Shown here in pieces: positions 6,532 to 13,483 of a stretch of 16,586 bases of DNA; position 1 is the stretch's first letter, and every line of letters starts with the position of its first letter. The notes beneath the pieces are model-generated. The model searched no databases. It saw only the letters and a program-made list of their open reading frames with translations, and was not told the origin of the DNA. The DNA is from JBOGWP01 sp050693875 (lineage in GTDB: Bacteria; Actinomycetota; CADDZG01; JAHWKV01; JBOGWP01). Made by a program: the position numbers and the translations under genes. The DNA is taken from assembly GCA_050693875.1 (NCBI GenBank), contig JBOGWP010000097.1:1-16586 (forward strand), given 5' to 3'.

Positions 6532-7278
6532 GTGCTGATCGGCCTGCTCTCCGATCCACATGCCAACCTCCCCGCGGTGGAAGCGGTGCTCACCGACGTG
6601 GAGACTGCCGCGCCGGACGTGCTCGTCTGCCTCGGCGACTTCGTCGGCTACGGAGCGCAGCCGAACGAGGTGGTCGAAGCACTGCGGGACCGATGCTCGG
6701 TCTGTCTGGCAGGGAACCACGACCTGGCCGCGCTGGGCCGGCTGGACGTCGCCGCCTTCAATCCCTTCGCGGCCGCCTCGGTGGCGTGGACGGCCGATCA
6801 CCTTGCAGGCGAGACGGAGCGGTTTCTGGCCGGGCTGGGCTCGCGCACCCAGTTCGAGGGCATCGACCTGGCGCATGCGTCGCTCCGCGATCCCGTGAAC
6901 GAGTACGTGTTCGACGAGGAGATCGCCCAGGCGAACTTCGACGCGGATCCGTTCGAGGTGGCGGTGGTAGGCCACACCCACGTGCCCCGACTGTTCGTGC
7001 AGGCGGGGGAGCAGGTGCTCGCCTACCAAATCGAGGAGGGGCTCGCCACCGATCCGACCGGCGGCGGCCTGCTCGGGAAGATCCGACTCCTCATCAACCC
7101 GGGCTCGATCGGCCAGCCGCGTGACGGCGATCCCCGGGCATCGTGGGGAATCTGGGACACGGAGGGGCGAAGCCTCCGGTTGCGCCGGGTATGGTACGAC
7201 GTCGAGCAGGCCCAGTCGTCGATCCGGGCGGCAGGGCTTCCCGACCTCCTCGCCGACCGGCTCGCCGCGGGCTGGTAG
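6532..7278 (+). CDS. Small soluble metallophosphoesterase (calcineurin-like, YfcE/MJ0936 type)
   Basis: The 248-residue protein shows the full metallophosphoesterase motif series: D8-x-H10 (SDPHAN), G35-D36 (LGDFVGYG), G61-N62-H63-D64, H115 and G147-H148-T149-H150. These residues bind two metal ions and catalyse phosphomonoester or phosphodiester hydrolysis. The LGDFVGYG segment and the short C-terminal sheet resemble the YfcE/MJ0936 group, whose members act on small phosphodiesters in vitro. The true substrate is unknown. There is no signal peptide or membrane span, so it is cytoplasmic. The start is GTG at 6532, supported by a -10 box placed for leaderless transcription. The next gene begins 93 bp downstream on the same strand. 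Confidence 0.9.
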   Translation: MLIGLLSDPHANLPAVEAVLTDVETAAPDVLVCLGDFVGYGAQPNEVVEALRDRCSVCLAGNHDLAALGRLDVAAFNPFAAASVAWTADHLAGETERFLAGLGSRTQFEGIDLAHASLRDPVNEYVFDEEIAQANFDADPFEVAVVGHTHVPRLFVQAGEQVLAYQIEEGLATDPTGGGLLGKIRLLINPGSIGQPRDGDPRASWGIWDTEGRSLRLRRVWYDVEQAQSSIRAAGLPDLLADRLAAGW

Positions 7279-7327
7279 CGGCGGTTCGCCCTGGCCGGAC
7301 CTCGACCAGCACCCGCGAATACGGGGG

Positions 7328-7360
7328 TAGAGTGGCCGGACGGCGCCGAGTGCCGGCGCC
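7328..7360 (+). promoter_or_regulatory. Putative -10 box and leader hairpin of the acyltransferase gene
   Basis: TAGAGT at 7328-7333 could be a -10 box about 38 bases before the GTG at 7372. GGCGCC at 7342-7347 and again at 7355-7360 form a 6-bp GC-only hairpin with a 7-base loop in the resulting leader. No ribosome binding site is evident between the hairpin and the start codon. Confidence 0.35.
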
Positions 7361-7371
7361 AGATCGGGCCC

Positions 7372-8370
7372 GTGGACGTCAAGCTCACCGACACCGAAGA
7401 CGCATTCGACCTGCCGGAGTGGCGGGACCTTCTTGCCGCGGCCCGGACCCGGCACGTCTTCGCCACACCGGAGTGGAACCGGACCTGGTGGGAGGAGTTC
7501 GGAGCCGGGCAGCGGCTGCTCGTGCTGACGTTTCTCGACCCACATCCGGTCGGGATCGCCCCGCTCATGATCGACCCTCGCTCCGGCCGCGTCGGCTTCC
7601 TTGCCGACGACGAAAACCTCACCGACTATCTGGGCCCGATCGTCCTCGACGCCGACCGGCTTCCCGCGCTCGCGGAGGCGCTACTCGGGTACCTTCGCGA
7701 GGAGGTCCCCGGATGGCGCTGTTTCGACGCCAACTGCCTCCCCGTCCCCTTCGGCTTCGCCGAATGGCTGGTCGAGGCGGCGGACCGGCTCGGATTCAGG
7801 TTCTCGCTCGACGAGCACGAGATGACTGCAGTGCTCCCACTTCCGGCGTCCTGGGAGATCTATCTGGAGCGCCTCAAGCCCAAGCAGCGCCACGAGCTCC
7901 GCCGAAAGCTGCGCCGGCTCGAGCGATCGGGTGGGCCCCCGCGCCTGGTCACCGCCGATGCCCACACGCTCGAGGCCGACCTCGACGCCTACATCACCCT
8001 CCACCGGGACAGCGATGGGTTGAAGGGCAAGTTCATGGTGCCCGAGCGGGCGACCTTCTTCGCCCGGCTCGCCCGCGCATTCCTCCCGCTCGGATTCCTG
8101 TCGCTGGACTTCCTCGAGGCCGGGGGCGTGCGCCTGGCCTCGACGTTCTCCTTCTCGTTTGACGGGAGCTTCTACCTCTACAACTCAGCATACGACCACG
8201 CCCATCGGGATCTCGCCCCTGGCCTGGCCCTCGTCGCCCTCCTCATCAAGCGATCGATCCGACGCGGGCTCGGCCGGTTCGACTTCCTCCGGGGCCGAGA
8301 GCGCTACAAGTTCGATCTCGGAGCGGAGCCGGTACCGCTCCACGCCGTCCGGATCTCACGATCCCGCTGA
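7372..8370 (+). CDS. GNAT-fold acyltransferase of the BioF2-like/CelD (FemAB-related) type
   Basis: The product is 332 residues. It has the layout of the BioF2-like acetyltransferase family (Acetyltransf_6): an N-terminal half with WNRTWWEEFG and a YLGP segment, a basic helix (KQRHELRRKLRRLERSG, about 164-180) and a C-terminal GNAT-like half with LDFLEAGG, SFSFDGSFYLYNSAYD and DFLRGRERYKFDLG. Proteins of this type transfer acyl or aminoacyl groups and are common in polysaccharide or cell-envelope loci. The acceptor here is unknown. The start is GTG at 7372, where family-like sequence begins, but no ribosome binding site is visible. The glycosyltransferase gene starts 36 bp downstream, so the two are probably co-transcribed and may act on related substrates. 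It is not an obvious MshD (mycothiol synthase), which has two tandem GNAT domains. Confidence 0.82.
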   Translation: MDVKLTDTEDAFDLPEWRDLLAAARTRHVFATPEWNRTWWEEFGAGQRLLVLTFLDPHPVGIAPLMIDPRSGRVGFLADDENLTDYLGPIVLDADRLPALAEALLGYLREEVPGWRCFDANCLPVPFGFAEWLVEAADRLGFRFSLDEHEMTAVLPLPASWEIYLERLKPKQRHELRRKLRRLERSGGPPRLVTADAHTLEADLDAYITLHRDSDGLKGKFMVPERATFFARLARAFLPLGFLSLDFLEAGGVRLASTFSFSFDGSFYLYNSAYDHAHRDLAPGLALVALLIKRSIRRGLGRFDFLRGRERYKFDLGAEPVPLHAVRISRSR

Positions 8371-8406
8371 CCCACCCGGGCCGGAACGCGCGGAGGCTTG
8401 GGTAGC

Positions 8407-9729
8407 ATGGAAATCTTCCCCTACCGGAGGCTCGAGCTGGCCGCGTCACGATCCCCCACCGAAGTCCGCGCCGTCCGACCGGTTCGCCGCGTCGCCATGC
8501 TGGTCGTGCATTCCAATCCGATGCTCGAACCCGGGCATGGCGACGCAGGAGGCATGACGGTGTACGTCCGGGAGGTGGCGGCGGCGCTTGCCGGGCGCGG
8601 CCCGCAGATCGACGTCTTCACCCGCGCCGACGGAAGCTACCCGCTCGAAGGGGAGCTTGCCCCTGGGGTTCGCCTGATCCAGGTCCATGCCGGGGAGCCC
8701 GGACTGGCGAAGGAGGAGCTTCCCACGCACCTTCCGGAGTTCTCGGCCAACCTCGCCGCCTGGGTCGAGGTGCAGGGAGCGCGCTACGACCTCATCCACA
8801 GCCACTACTGGCTGTCGGGGCGAGCCGCCTCGATCCTGGCCCGTCGGTGGGGAGTGCCCTTCGTCCACACCTTCCACACGTTGGGCAGGGTGAAGAACCG
8901 GGGGCTGCGACGGGGCGAGGTGCCCGAGCCCGAACGGCGGCTCGCCGGCGAAGCGCGGGTGATCGCCGAGGCCGACGCGATCGTGGCATCCACCGGCGAG
9001 GAACGCGACTTTCTCATCGACCTCTACGCCGCCCATCCGGAGCGGATCCGCCTGGTGCCCCCCGGCGTCGACCACGAGGTTTTCCGGCCCGCCGGCCGGG
9101 CGGCGGCGAAGGAGTCGCTCGGCCTCTCCGGCAAGCAGGTGCTCCTCTTCGTGGGCCGGCTCCAGCCGCTGAAGGGAGCCGACACCGCCCTGCGGGCGGC
9201 CGCCCACCTCGTCTCCTGGGGAGGGCTGCGCACGGACTCCGCCCGGCTGCTCGTCGTGGGAGGCCCCAGCGGGCGAGGCGGCGAGGTGGAGCGCCGGCGG
9301 CTCCAAGGGCTTGCCCGGTCGCTCGGACTCTCGGAGCTCGTTCGCTTCATTCCCGCACAGCCCCACCGATCCCTGCCGCGGTACTACCAGGCCGCCGACG
9401 TGTGCCTCGTCCCCTCACACAGTGAGTCGTTCGGACTCGTGGCCTTGGAGGCCCAGGCATGCGGTGTTCCGGTGGTGGCGTCGGCGGTCGGTGGGCTCAA
9501 GGCGCTGGTCCGGCATGGCCGGACCGGGTTTCTGCTCCCCCCCGGCGACGCCGAGGCGTTCGCGGAGCGGACCTGGCGGATCCTCTCCGACCGGGCCCTC
9601 GCCGAGGCGATGAGCGGGCGTGCAGTGTGCTCGTCCCACGAGTACTCATGGGCCCGATGCGGAGGGGAACTTCACGATTTGTATATAGCTAGTCGCCAGA
9701 ATTCCCAGGAAGAAATGACCATTTCCTAG
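8407..9729 (+). CDS. mshA: GT4 glycosyltransferase, MshA-like (D-inositol-3-phosphate glycosyltransferase)
   Basis: The 440-residue protein is a GT-B fold GT4 enzyme. MshA-like landmarks in order are VVHSNPMLEPGHGDAGGM (33-50), HSHYWLSG (131-138), HTFHTLGRVKN (154-164), VGRLQPLKG (249-257), the SESFGLVALEAQACGVPVV donor-site segment starting at 339 with E340 and E348, and VGGL (361-364). MshA joins UDP-GlcNAc to 1L-myo-inositol-1-phosphate in the first step of mycothiol synthesis. Similarity to MshA is strong by eye, but related GT4 enzymes use other acceptors. The ATG at 8407 has GGAGG 10 bases upstream. A start at 8497 would remove the first beta strand. The last 15 residues and the following DNA are AT-richer than the rest. 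No other mycothiol gene is recognisable here. Confidence 0.78.
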   Translation: MEIFPYRRLELAASRSPTEVRAVRPVRRVAMLVVHSNPMLEPGHGDAGGMTVYVREVAAALAGRGPQIDVFTRADGSYPLEGELAPGVRLIQVHAGEPGLAKEELPTHLPEFSANLAAWVEVQGARYDLIHSHYWLSGRAASILARRWGVPFVHTFHTLGRVKNRGLRRGEVPEPERRLAGEARVIAEADAIVASTGEERDFLIDLYAAHPERIRLVPPGVDHEVFRPAGRAAAKESLGLSGKQVLLFVGRLQPLKGADTALRAAAHLVSWGGLRTDSARLLVVGGPSGRGGEVERRRLQGLARSLGLSELVRFIPAQPHRSLPRYYQAADVCLVPSHSESFGLVALEAQACGVPVVASAVGGLKALVRHGRTGFLLPPGDAEAFAERTWRILSDRALAEAMSGRAVCSSHEYSWARCGGELHDLYIASRQNSQEEMTIS

Positions 9730-9736
9730 GGTGCGA

Positions 9737-9765
9737 GGAAATCTTAAGAGAGCGCGAAGATTTCT
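9737..9765 (+). terminator. Terminator-like hairpin after the glycosyltransferase gene
   Basis: GGAAATCTT (9737-9745) pairs with AAGATTTCT (9757-9765), eight Watson-Crick pairs plus one G-U, around an 11-base loop. A T-rich but interrupted stretch (CTGATTTCTGTCTT) follows. The hairpin starts 8 bases after the stop codon. It would separate glycosyltransferase transcription from the RNA promoter that follows. Confidence 0.55.
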
Positions 9766-9777
9766 CTGATTTCTGTC

Positions 9778-9806
9778 TTGACTGCGGTCCCATGGGTCGA
9801 TACTCT
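9778..9806 (+). promoter_or_regulatory. Near-canonical housekeeping promoter (TTGACT-N17-TACTCT) for a non-coding RNA
   Basis: TTGACT at 9778-9783 and TACTCT at 9801-9806 are separated by exactly 17 bases, the optimal spacing for a primary sigma factor. It is the only promoter I found in the window with both hexamers well matched at ideal spacing. The predicted start point is about 9812-9814, exactly where the 5' strand of the first long helix begins. No open frame with a ribosome binding site starts downstream. Confidence 0.75.
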
Positions 9807-9812
9807 GCCGCC

Positions 9813-10155
9813 TGTCCCGAGGAGCCGGTGGACTGAGTCAGGGAACCGAATGGGCGGCCCTGGGAAAGCCGTAAGGCCGACTCGGCGAACCTGTGGGTGT
9901 GGTGGGGAAGTACAACTCGCTGCGTCTGCGGGGTAGCTGGGGAGGTCCCAAAGCCCAACGAAAGGCTCGTACCAAAAGGGAACCAAGACAGTTCTCGAGG
10001 TTCCTCGGGACGCTTAAGGCCCAAGGTGTTGAGGGGCCCGGAAGGTTGAGGTGTGTGGGGAAGTGCGCTTCAGCCGATCGGGATTCCAGAGGTACCTTGG
10101 GCCTTAACTATTTTCCCGTAATTGTCGAGGGACTCTGCAAATTACGGCCATAATT
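9813..10155 (+). ncRNA. Candidate structured non-coding RNA of about 340 nt, class not recognised
   Basis: The element lies between mshA and pheA, has its own promoter and is lower in GC than the flanking genes. Helix P1: 9813-9826 pairs with 9999-10012, about 14 pairs including two G-U, with core GTCCCGAGGA/TCCTCGGGAC. P1 encloses a multibranch domain holding GAGTC/GACTC (9835-9839, 9879-9883), CAGGG/CCCTG (9839-9843, 9858-9862), a GCC-GTAA-GGC GNRA hairpin (9868-9877) and a hairpin near 9936-9957. Helix P2: 10014-10027 pairs perfectly over 14 bp with 10094-10107 and encloses a GAAG-TGCG-CTTC hairpin (10060-10071). A terminator-like hairpin follows. A near-identical G-rich segment occurs in both domains (9897-9911, 10051-10064). 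By eye it is not RNase P, tmRNA, SRP RNA, a T-box, tRNA or a group II intron. A diverged Ms1/6S-type RNA remains possible. Confidence 0.7.
10116..10155 (+). terminator. 3' terminator-like hairpin of the non-coding RNA
   Basis: CCGTAATT (10116-10123) and AATTACGG (10140-10147) are a perfect 8-bp inverted repeat with a 16-base loop. CCATAATTTTCC follows, a short T-run 6 bases after the stem. The stem is AT-rich compared with the genome. It would end the RNA before the pheA promoter at 10176. Confidence 0.5.
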
Positions 10156-10175
10156 TTCCTGCATCCTAAACCTGT

Positions 10176-10181
10176 TACTCT
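10176..10181 (+). promoter_or_regulatory. -10 box (TACTCT) of pheA
   Basis: TACTCT ends 6 bases before the ATG at 10188, and no ribosome binding site precedes the ATG. Transcription would begin at the start codon, giving a leaderless pheA mRNA independent of the upstream RNA. The hexamer is identical to that of the non-coding RNA promoter. No good -35 is visible. Confidence 0.5.
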
Positions 10182-10187
10182 CGCCGG

Positions 10188-11051
10188 ATGCAGGAAACAC
10201 AGGCCAACTCGACACCATCGCCCGCCGGCGCACCCGCGATCTCCGTGGGGTTCCAGGGCGAGGCGGGAGCTTACAGCCAGCAGGCCGTACGAGCGCTCTT
10301 CGCCGACGCGGCCTCGGTCCCCTTCCACTCCGTTCACAAGGTGTTCGAGGCGGTCGAGATCGGACGCATCGAGTTCGGCGTCGTGCCGCTGGAAAACTCC
10401 CATGCCGGATCGATCAACGAGTCGTACGACCTGCTGGTCCGTCACGGGGTCCAGATCGTCGCGGAGACGGTGGTCCGGATCTCCCATTGCCTTCTGGCGC
10501 GGCCGGAAACGACGATGGAGGAGGTGCGCACCGTCTTCTCCCACCCGCAGGCGCTCGAGCAATGCGAGGAATTCCTCGACTCACTGGAGGTGGAGCGGGT
10601 GGCGGTGCACGACACGGCCGGGGCGGCGCGACAGGTAGCGGAGCAGCGCCGGCCGGGCGCCGCAGCCATCGCCTCACGCGAGGCAGCCGACCTCTACGGG
10701 CTCGCATTGCTGGCCACCGAGATCGAGGACCGCACGGACAACTCGACGAAGTTCGTGGCGATCTGCCGTCAGGCGTCGGCGATCTTCGGCACACCGGAGA
10801 AGACGTCGATCGTCTTCGCGGCGGCCAACGTCCCCGGCGCCCTGTACCGCTGCCTCCGCGAGTTCGCAGACCGCCACGTCAACCTGTCCAAGCTCGAGTC
10901 GCGACCCTCGCGGACCAAGGCCTGGCAGTACCATTTCTACCTGGACTTCGACCTGCCGGTGCAGGACGCGGTTGCGCAGGAGACGATCACCGCGCTCACC
11001 GCCCACACCTCGTTCCTTCGCGTGCTCGGGTCGTACCCGCGTTCCGGCTGA
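10188..11051 (+). CDS. pheA: Prephenate dehydratase (monofunctional, with ACT domain)
   Basis: The 287-residue protein has a prephenate dehydratase domain (about 18-192) and a C-terminal ACT regulatory domain (about 205-282). Landmarks are VGFQGEAGAYS (20-30), VVPLENSHAGSI (65-76), SHPQALEQC (118-126), DNSTKF (184-189, where most homologues have N-x-T-R-F, so Lys replaces Arg), GALY (217-220) and ESRP (237-240), the phenylalanine-binding signature of the ACT domain. The enzyme converts prephenate to phenylpyruvate in the last committed step of phenylalanine synthesis and is usually feedback-regulated by phenylalanine through the ACT domain. No chorismate mutase domain is present. It is transcribed alone, from an apparently leaderless promoter, and ends 19 bp from the convergent metallophosphoesterase gene. 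Confidence 0.96.
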   Translation: MQETQANSTPSPAGAPAISVGFQGEAGAYSQQAVRALFADAASVPFHSVHKVFEAVEIGRIEFGVVPLENSHAGSINESYDLLVRHGVQIVAETVVRISHCLLARPETTMEEVRTVFSHPQALEQCEEFLDSLEVERVAVHDTAGAARQVAEQRRPGAAAIASREAADLYGLALLATEIEDRTDNSTKFVAICRQASAIFGTPEKTSIVFAAANVPGALYRCLREFADRHVNLSKLESRPSRTKAWQYHFYLDFDLPVQDAVAQETITALTAHTSFLRVLGSYPRSG

Positions 11052-11070
11052 CGCCGGATCGGGGTTTCGT

Positions 11071-12612
11071 TCAGCCCCCGGTGCGCGAGGCGATCGGCCG
11101 GTGCGGCTGCCGCAGCGTGGTGCGCTTGAGGTAGAACTCGCCGCGTGGGCCCTGGACCTCGATGCGGTCCCAGGCAATCAGCCGTCTCGTCGACCGGCTG
11201 AAGTAGAGCACCTCGAGGGCGATCGGCTGGTCCGAGCTTGGCGTGAGCTCGTGGAGCCCGGCGGCCCCGGTGCTCCCGCTCACCAATGTCCGGGTTCCCT
11301 TCTCGAGCCTGTTCGACCACCGGTGGTCGTGGCCAGCCAACACCAGGCGACTCCTCCCCAGGAGCTCGGCCGCGATGAGCCGGTCGTGGACCATGACGAG
11401 GTCGGGCTCGGTCTCGAGCTCGTCGATCATCTCCCCGACCCGCTCGGCATAGCGCATCTTCTCCTCGCGCTGCCGGGAGGTGTCGCCGGTCCCTCCCGGC
11501 GTGAAGAGGGGGTCGCCGAACCCCGCCACCGTCAGCCCTTCGATCTCGGTCTCCTTCCCGTCGAGGACGCGCGCATTCGGCTGCGCCGCCACTGCGGCCT
11601 CCGTCGAACGCGAGTCGTGGTTCCCGCGGACGAAGACGTAGGGGACCTGGAACGAGGCGATGCGCCCGACGAAGTTCGCCTCGAGGTCGGTTCCCTGCGC
11701 CAGGATGTCGCCCGTGTCGAAGACCGCACACACCTCGAACTGGCGGGCCACCTGAAGCGCTACGTCGAACCCCACCGGATTCAGGTGGAGATCCGAGATG
11801 TGCAGGATCCGCACCGCGTCGGCCGGCACGGGGGACTGGTCGGCGAGGAACCGGTAGATCCCGAAGGCGCTCGAGCCCAGCGCATCGAGCTGCTTGCGAA
11901 AGGCCCCAAGGCGTTGCTCGATCTTCTCCACCGGGCCCACGATCTCGGGTGCCCGGGTGAGGGCTCCGGTGAGGATCGGATCACGGAACGCCTCGGGGTG
12001 GTACCCCGCCAGCGCCGCGGCGAAGACGAGGATGGGAACGAGCGCCCCGGCGACGACCGATGCGGCGAGCTCTCCAGTCCGTGTCCCGCGAAGCAGCGCG
12101 AACGCCAGCAGGCCTCCACCGGAGCCCACTGCGGCCATCCGCAGGGCCGCATCGCGCAGCGCGCGGTTCCGCTCCCCCTCCAGGCGGCTCACCAGCCGTT
12201 TTGGGTCACTCCGGCGGGTCAACAGCCGCTGAACGTCGGGCAGGTCGATCGTCTCGGGCGACAGACGAAGCCGGATGGGCGACAGATGCGTCTGCGCTTC
12301 GACCGCCCCGAGCGGCGGCAGCGCGATCACGGTCGAGCCGTGGAGGGCAACGCGGGGTTCGAGGCGGACCCTGCCCGGGCCGACCCGGTAGGTGCCCGAG
12401 GCGAGGGGCAGGATCGCCAGCGCGGCGACGGCGCCGCAGAAGGCAAACAGCGCCACCGCGAGACGGCGGTGGCGGCGAATCCCGTCGACGGGCTCGCCGC
12501 TCGCATCGCGGCTCTCCCGCAGACGCCGGATCAGCCTCGTACGACCGCCTCCAGGAACAGTCGAAGGTTCCCCGGCCGCTCGGCTATTCGCCGCATCAGG
12601 TACGGGTACCAC
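11071..12612 (-). CDS. Membrane-anchored metallophosphoesterase
   Basis: The 513-residue protein has a basic cytoplasmic N-terminus, one span at about 51-71, an extracytoplasmic-looking beta-rich segment (about 75-150), two spans at about 158-175 and 183-203, a linker helix and a C-terminal calcineurin-like phosphoesterase domain (about 267-470). Metal-site motifs are D274-x-H276 (SDLHLN), D299 with G301-D302, G330-N331-H332-D333, H409 and G427-H428-D429-H430, so the catalytic set is complete. By span count the phosphoesterase domain would be outside the membrane if the N-terminus is inside. The substrate is unknown. The GTG start at 12612 overlaps the end of the proline dehydrogenase gene by 82 bp, an unusually long overlap. 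A shorter form starting at a GTG near residue 53 is possible but would trim the first span. The overlap suggests translational coupling. Confidence 0.85.
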   Translation of the reverse strand: MVPVPDAANSRAAGEPSTVPGGGRTRLIRRLRESRDASGEPVDGIRRHRRLAVALFAFCGAVAALAILPLASGTYRVGPGRVRLEPRVALHGSTVIALPPLGAVEAQTHLSPIRLRLSPETIDLPDVQRLLTRRSDPKRLVSRLEGERNRALRDAALRMAAVGSGGGLLAFALLRGTRTGELAASVVAGALVPILVFAAALAGYHPEAFRDPILTGALTRAPEIVGPVEKIEQRLGAFRKQLDALGSSAFGIYRFLADQSPVPADAVRILHISDLHLNPVGFDVALQVARQFEVCAVFDTGDILAQGTDLEANFVGRIASFQVPYVFVRGNHDSRSTEAAVAAQPNARVLDGKETEIEGLTVAGFGDPLFTPGGTGDTSRQREEKMRYAERVGEMIDELETEPDLVMVHDRLIAAELLGRSRLVLAGHDHRWSNRLEKGTRTLVSGSTGAAGLHELTPSSDQPIALEVLYFSRSTRRLIAWDRIEVQGPRGEFYLKRTTLRQPHRPIASRTGG

Positions 12613-13454
12613 TCGCCCCCGAACGGGACGTAGACCCTGACGCGATAGCCCTGCTCGACGAGCTGCGCCTGGAGGTCGCGCCGCACTCCGTGGAGCATCT
12701 GGAGCTCGTACCGCTCGGGGGGGAGGAGCCGGCGGCGCGCCTGGCGCACCGCCTCCCGGAGCAGCAGCTCGTCGTGGGTGGCGACCGCGGTGTACGGCGT
12801 CTCGCGCAGCAGCGTCATCAACATCTGCCGGAACGCCGCCCGGGTCCTCTGCGCGCTCAGGCGGATCTCCTTCGGTTCGTTGTACGCGCCCTTGCAGAGA
12901 CGGATCGCCGGCTGGACGGGCATCAGCGCTTTCAGGTCCGCAGGGGTTCGCTTGAGATAGGCCTGGAGGCAGAGCACCAGATGGTCGTAGCGCGGCCGCA
13001 GCTGCCGGTAGGCTTCGATGGTGGCGTCGGTGTGGCGGTGCGACTCCATGTCGATGGCCACCCTCGTCCGGGCGTCGCGGGCCTCGGCGCAGACGCTGCG
13101 CAGACGGGCGATGCAGCCCTCGAACGAGAGGTCGAGTCCCAGCTGTGTGAGCTTCACCGAGATGTGGGCGTCCAGTCGCTCAGCGGCAACGCGGCGAAGC
13201 GCTTCGAGGTAGTCGTCTCGGGCGGCGTCGGCCTGCACCACGGTGCGCACGTGCTCCCCCAGATGGTCGAGCACGGCCGTGATTCCCGCATCCCGCAGCC
13301 GCCGGGCCGCGGCCACCGCGTCGTCGAGGGACTCGCCGGCCACGAAGCGCTGCACGACCGGGCGGGCGAGCGAGGAGGAGGTGACGAGGCGCTCGAAGGT
13401 GGGGCGCTCGGCGAGCTCGAGCAGGAGTCGGTTCGGCACACTCGATGATTGCAC
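12531..13454 (-). CDS. Proline dehydrogenase (monofunctional, FAD-dependent)
   Basis: The 307-residue protein is a single-domain proline dehydrogenase with a beta/alpha barrel. Landmarks are ISVKLTQLG (98-106), IDMES (134-138), CLQAYLKRT (162-170), RLCKGAY (185-191), THDE (226-229), QMLHG (252-256) and the C-terminal FGGEWYPYLMRRIAERPGN (278-296), which holds the proline-binding YxxRRxxE-like signature. It oxidises proline to pyrroline-5-carboxylate and passes electrons to FAD and the respiratory chain. The length fits the monofunctional type (PruB/PutB/FadM), so a separate P5C dehydrogenase is needed and is not in the window. The start is taken as GTG at 13454; another GTG five codons later is possible. 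The gene is divergent from proC, which catalyses the opposing biosynthetic step, with 29 bp between them. Confidence 0.95.
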   Translation of the reverse strand: MQSSSVPNRLLLELAERPTFERLVTSSSLARPVVQRFVAGESLDDAVAAARRLRDAGITAVLDHLGEHVRTVVQADAARDDYLEALRRVAAERLDAHISVKLTQLGLDLSFEGCIARLRSVCAEARDARTRVAIDMESHRHTDATIEAYRQLRPRYDHLVLCLQAYLKRTPADLKALMPVQPAIRLCKGAYNEPKEIRLSAQRTRAAFRQMLMTLLRETPYTAVATHDELLLREAVRQARRRLLPPERYELQMLHGVRRDLQAQLVEQGYRVRVYVPFGGEWYPYLMRRIAERPGNLRLFLEAVVRG

Positions 13455-13467
13455 GATGGGAGCGAGA

Positions 13468-13475
13468 CCTATACT
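13468..13475. promoter_or_regulatory. Overlapping divergent -10 boxes for proC and proline dehydrogenase
   Basis: TATACT at 13470-13475 (plus) lies 8 bases before the proC ATG. The same TATA core read on the minus strand is TATAGG (13473-13468), 13 bases before the proline dehydrogenase GTG. The two genes therefore may share a symmetrical -10 region in a 29-bp gap. The plus-strand box is convincing. The minus-strand box is weaker. Confidence 0.45.
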
Positions 13476-13483
13476 CGTCCGCG

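Noticed and set aside
9689..10153. Open frames on both strands of the mshA-pheA gap (about 111 and 86 codons)
   Set aside because: Their compositions look random, they have no good ribosome binding site, they overlap each other, and the region is better explained by paired RNA helices.
9813..10155. RNase P, tmRNA, SRP RNA or group II intron
   Set aside because: None of the conserved core sequences I know for these RNAs is present, and no intron-encoded protein is nearby.
9813..10187. Phenylalanine attenuator or T-box leader for pheA
   Set aside because: No Phe-rich leader peptide, no T-box sequence, and pheA appears to have its own -10 box immediately before its ATG.
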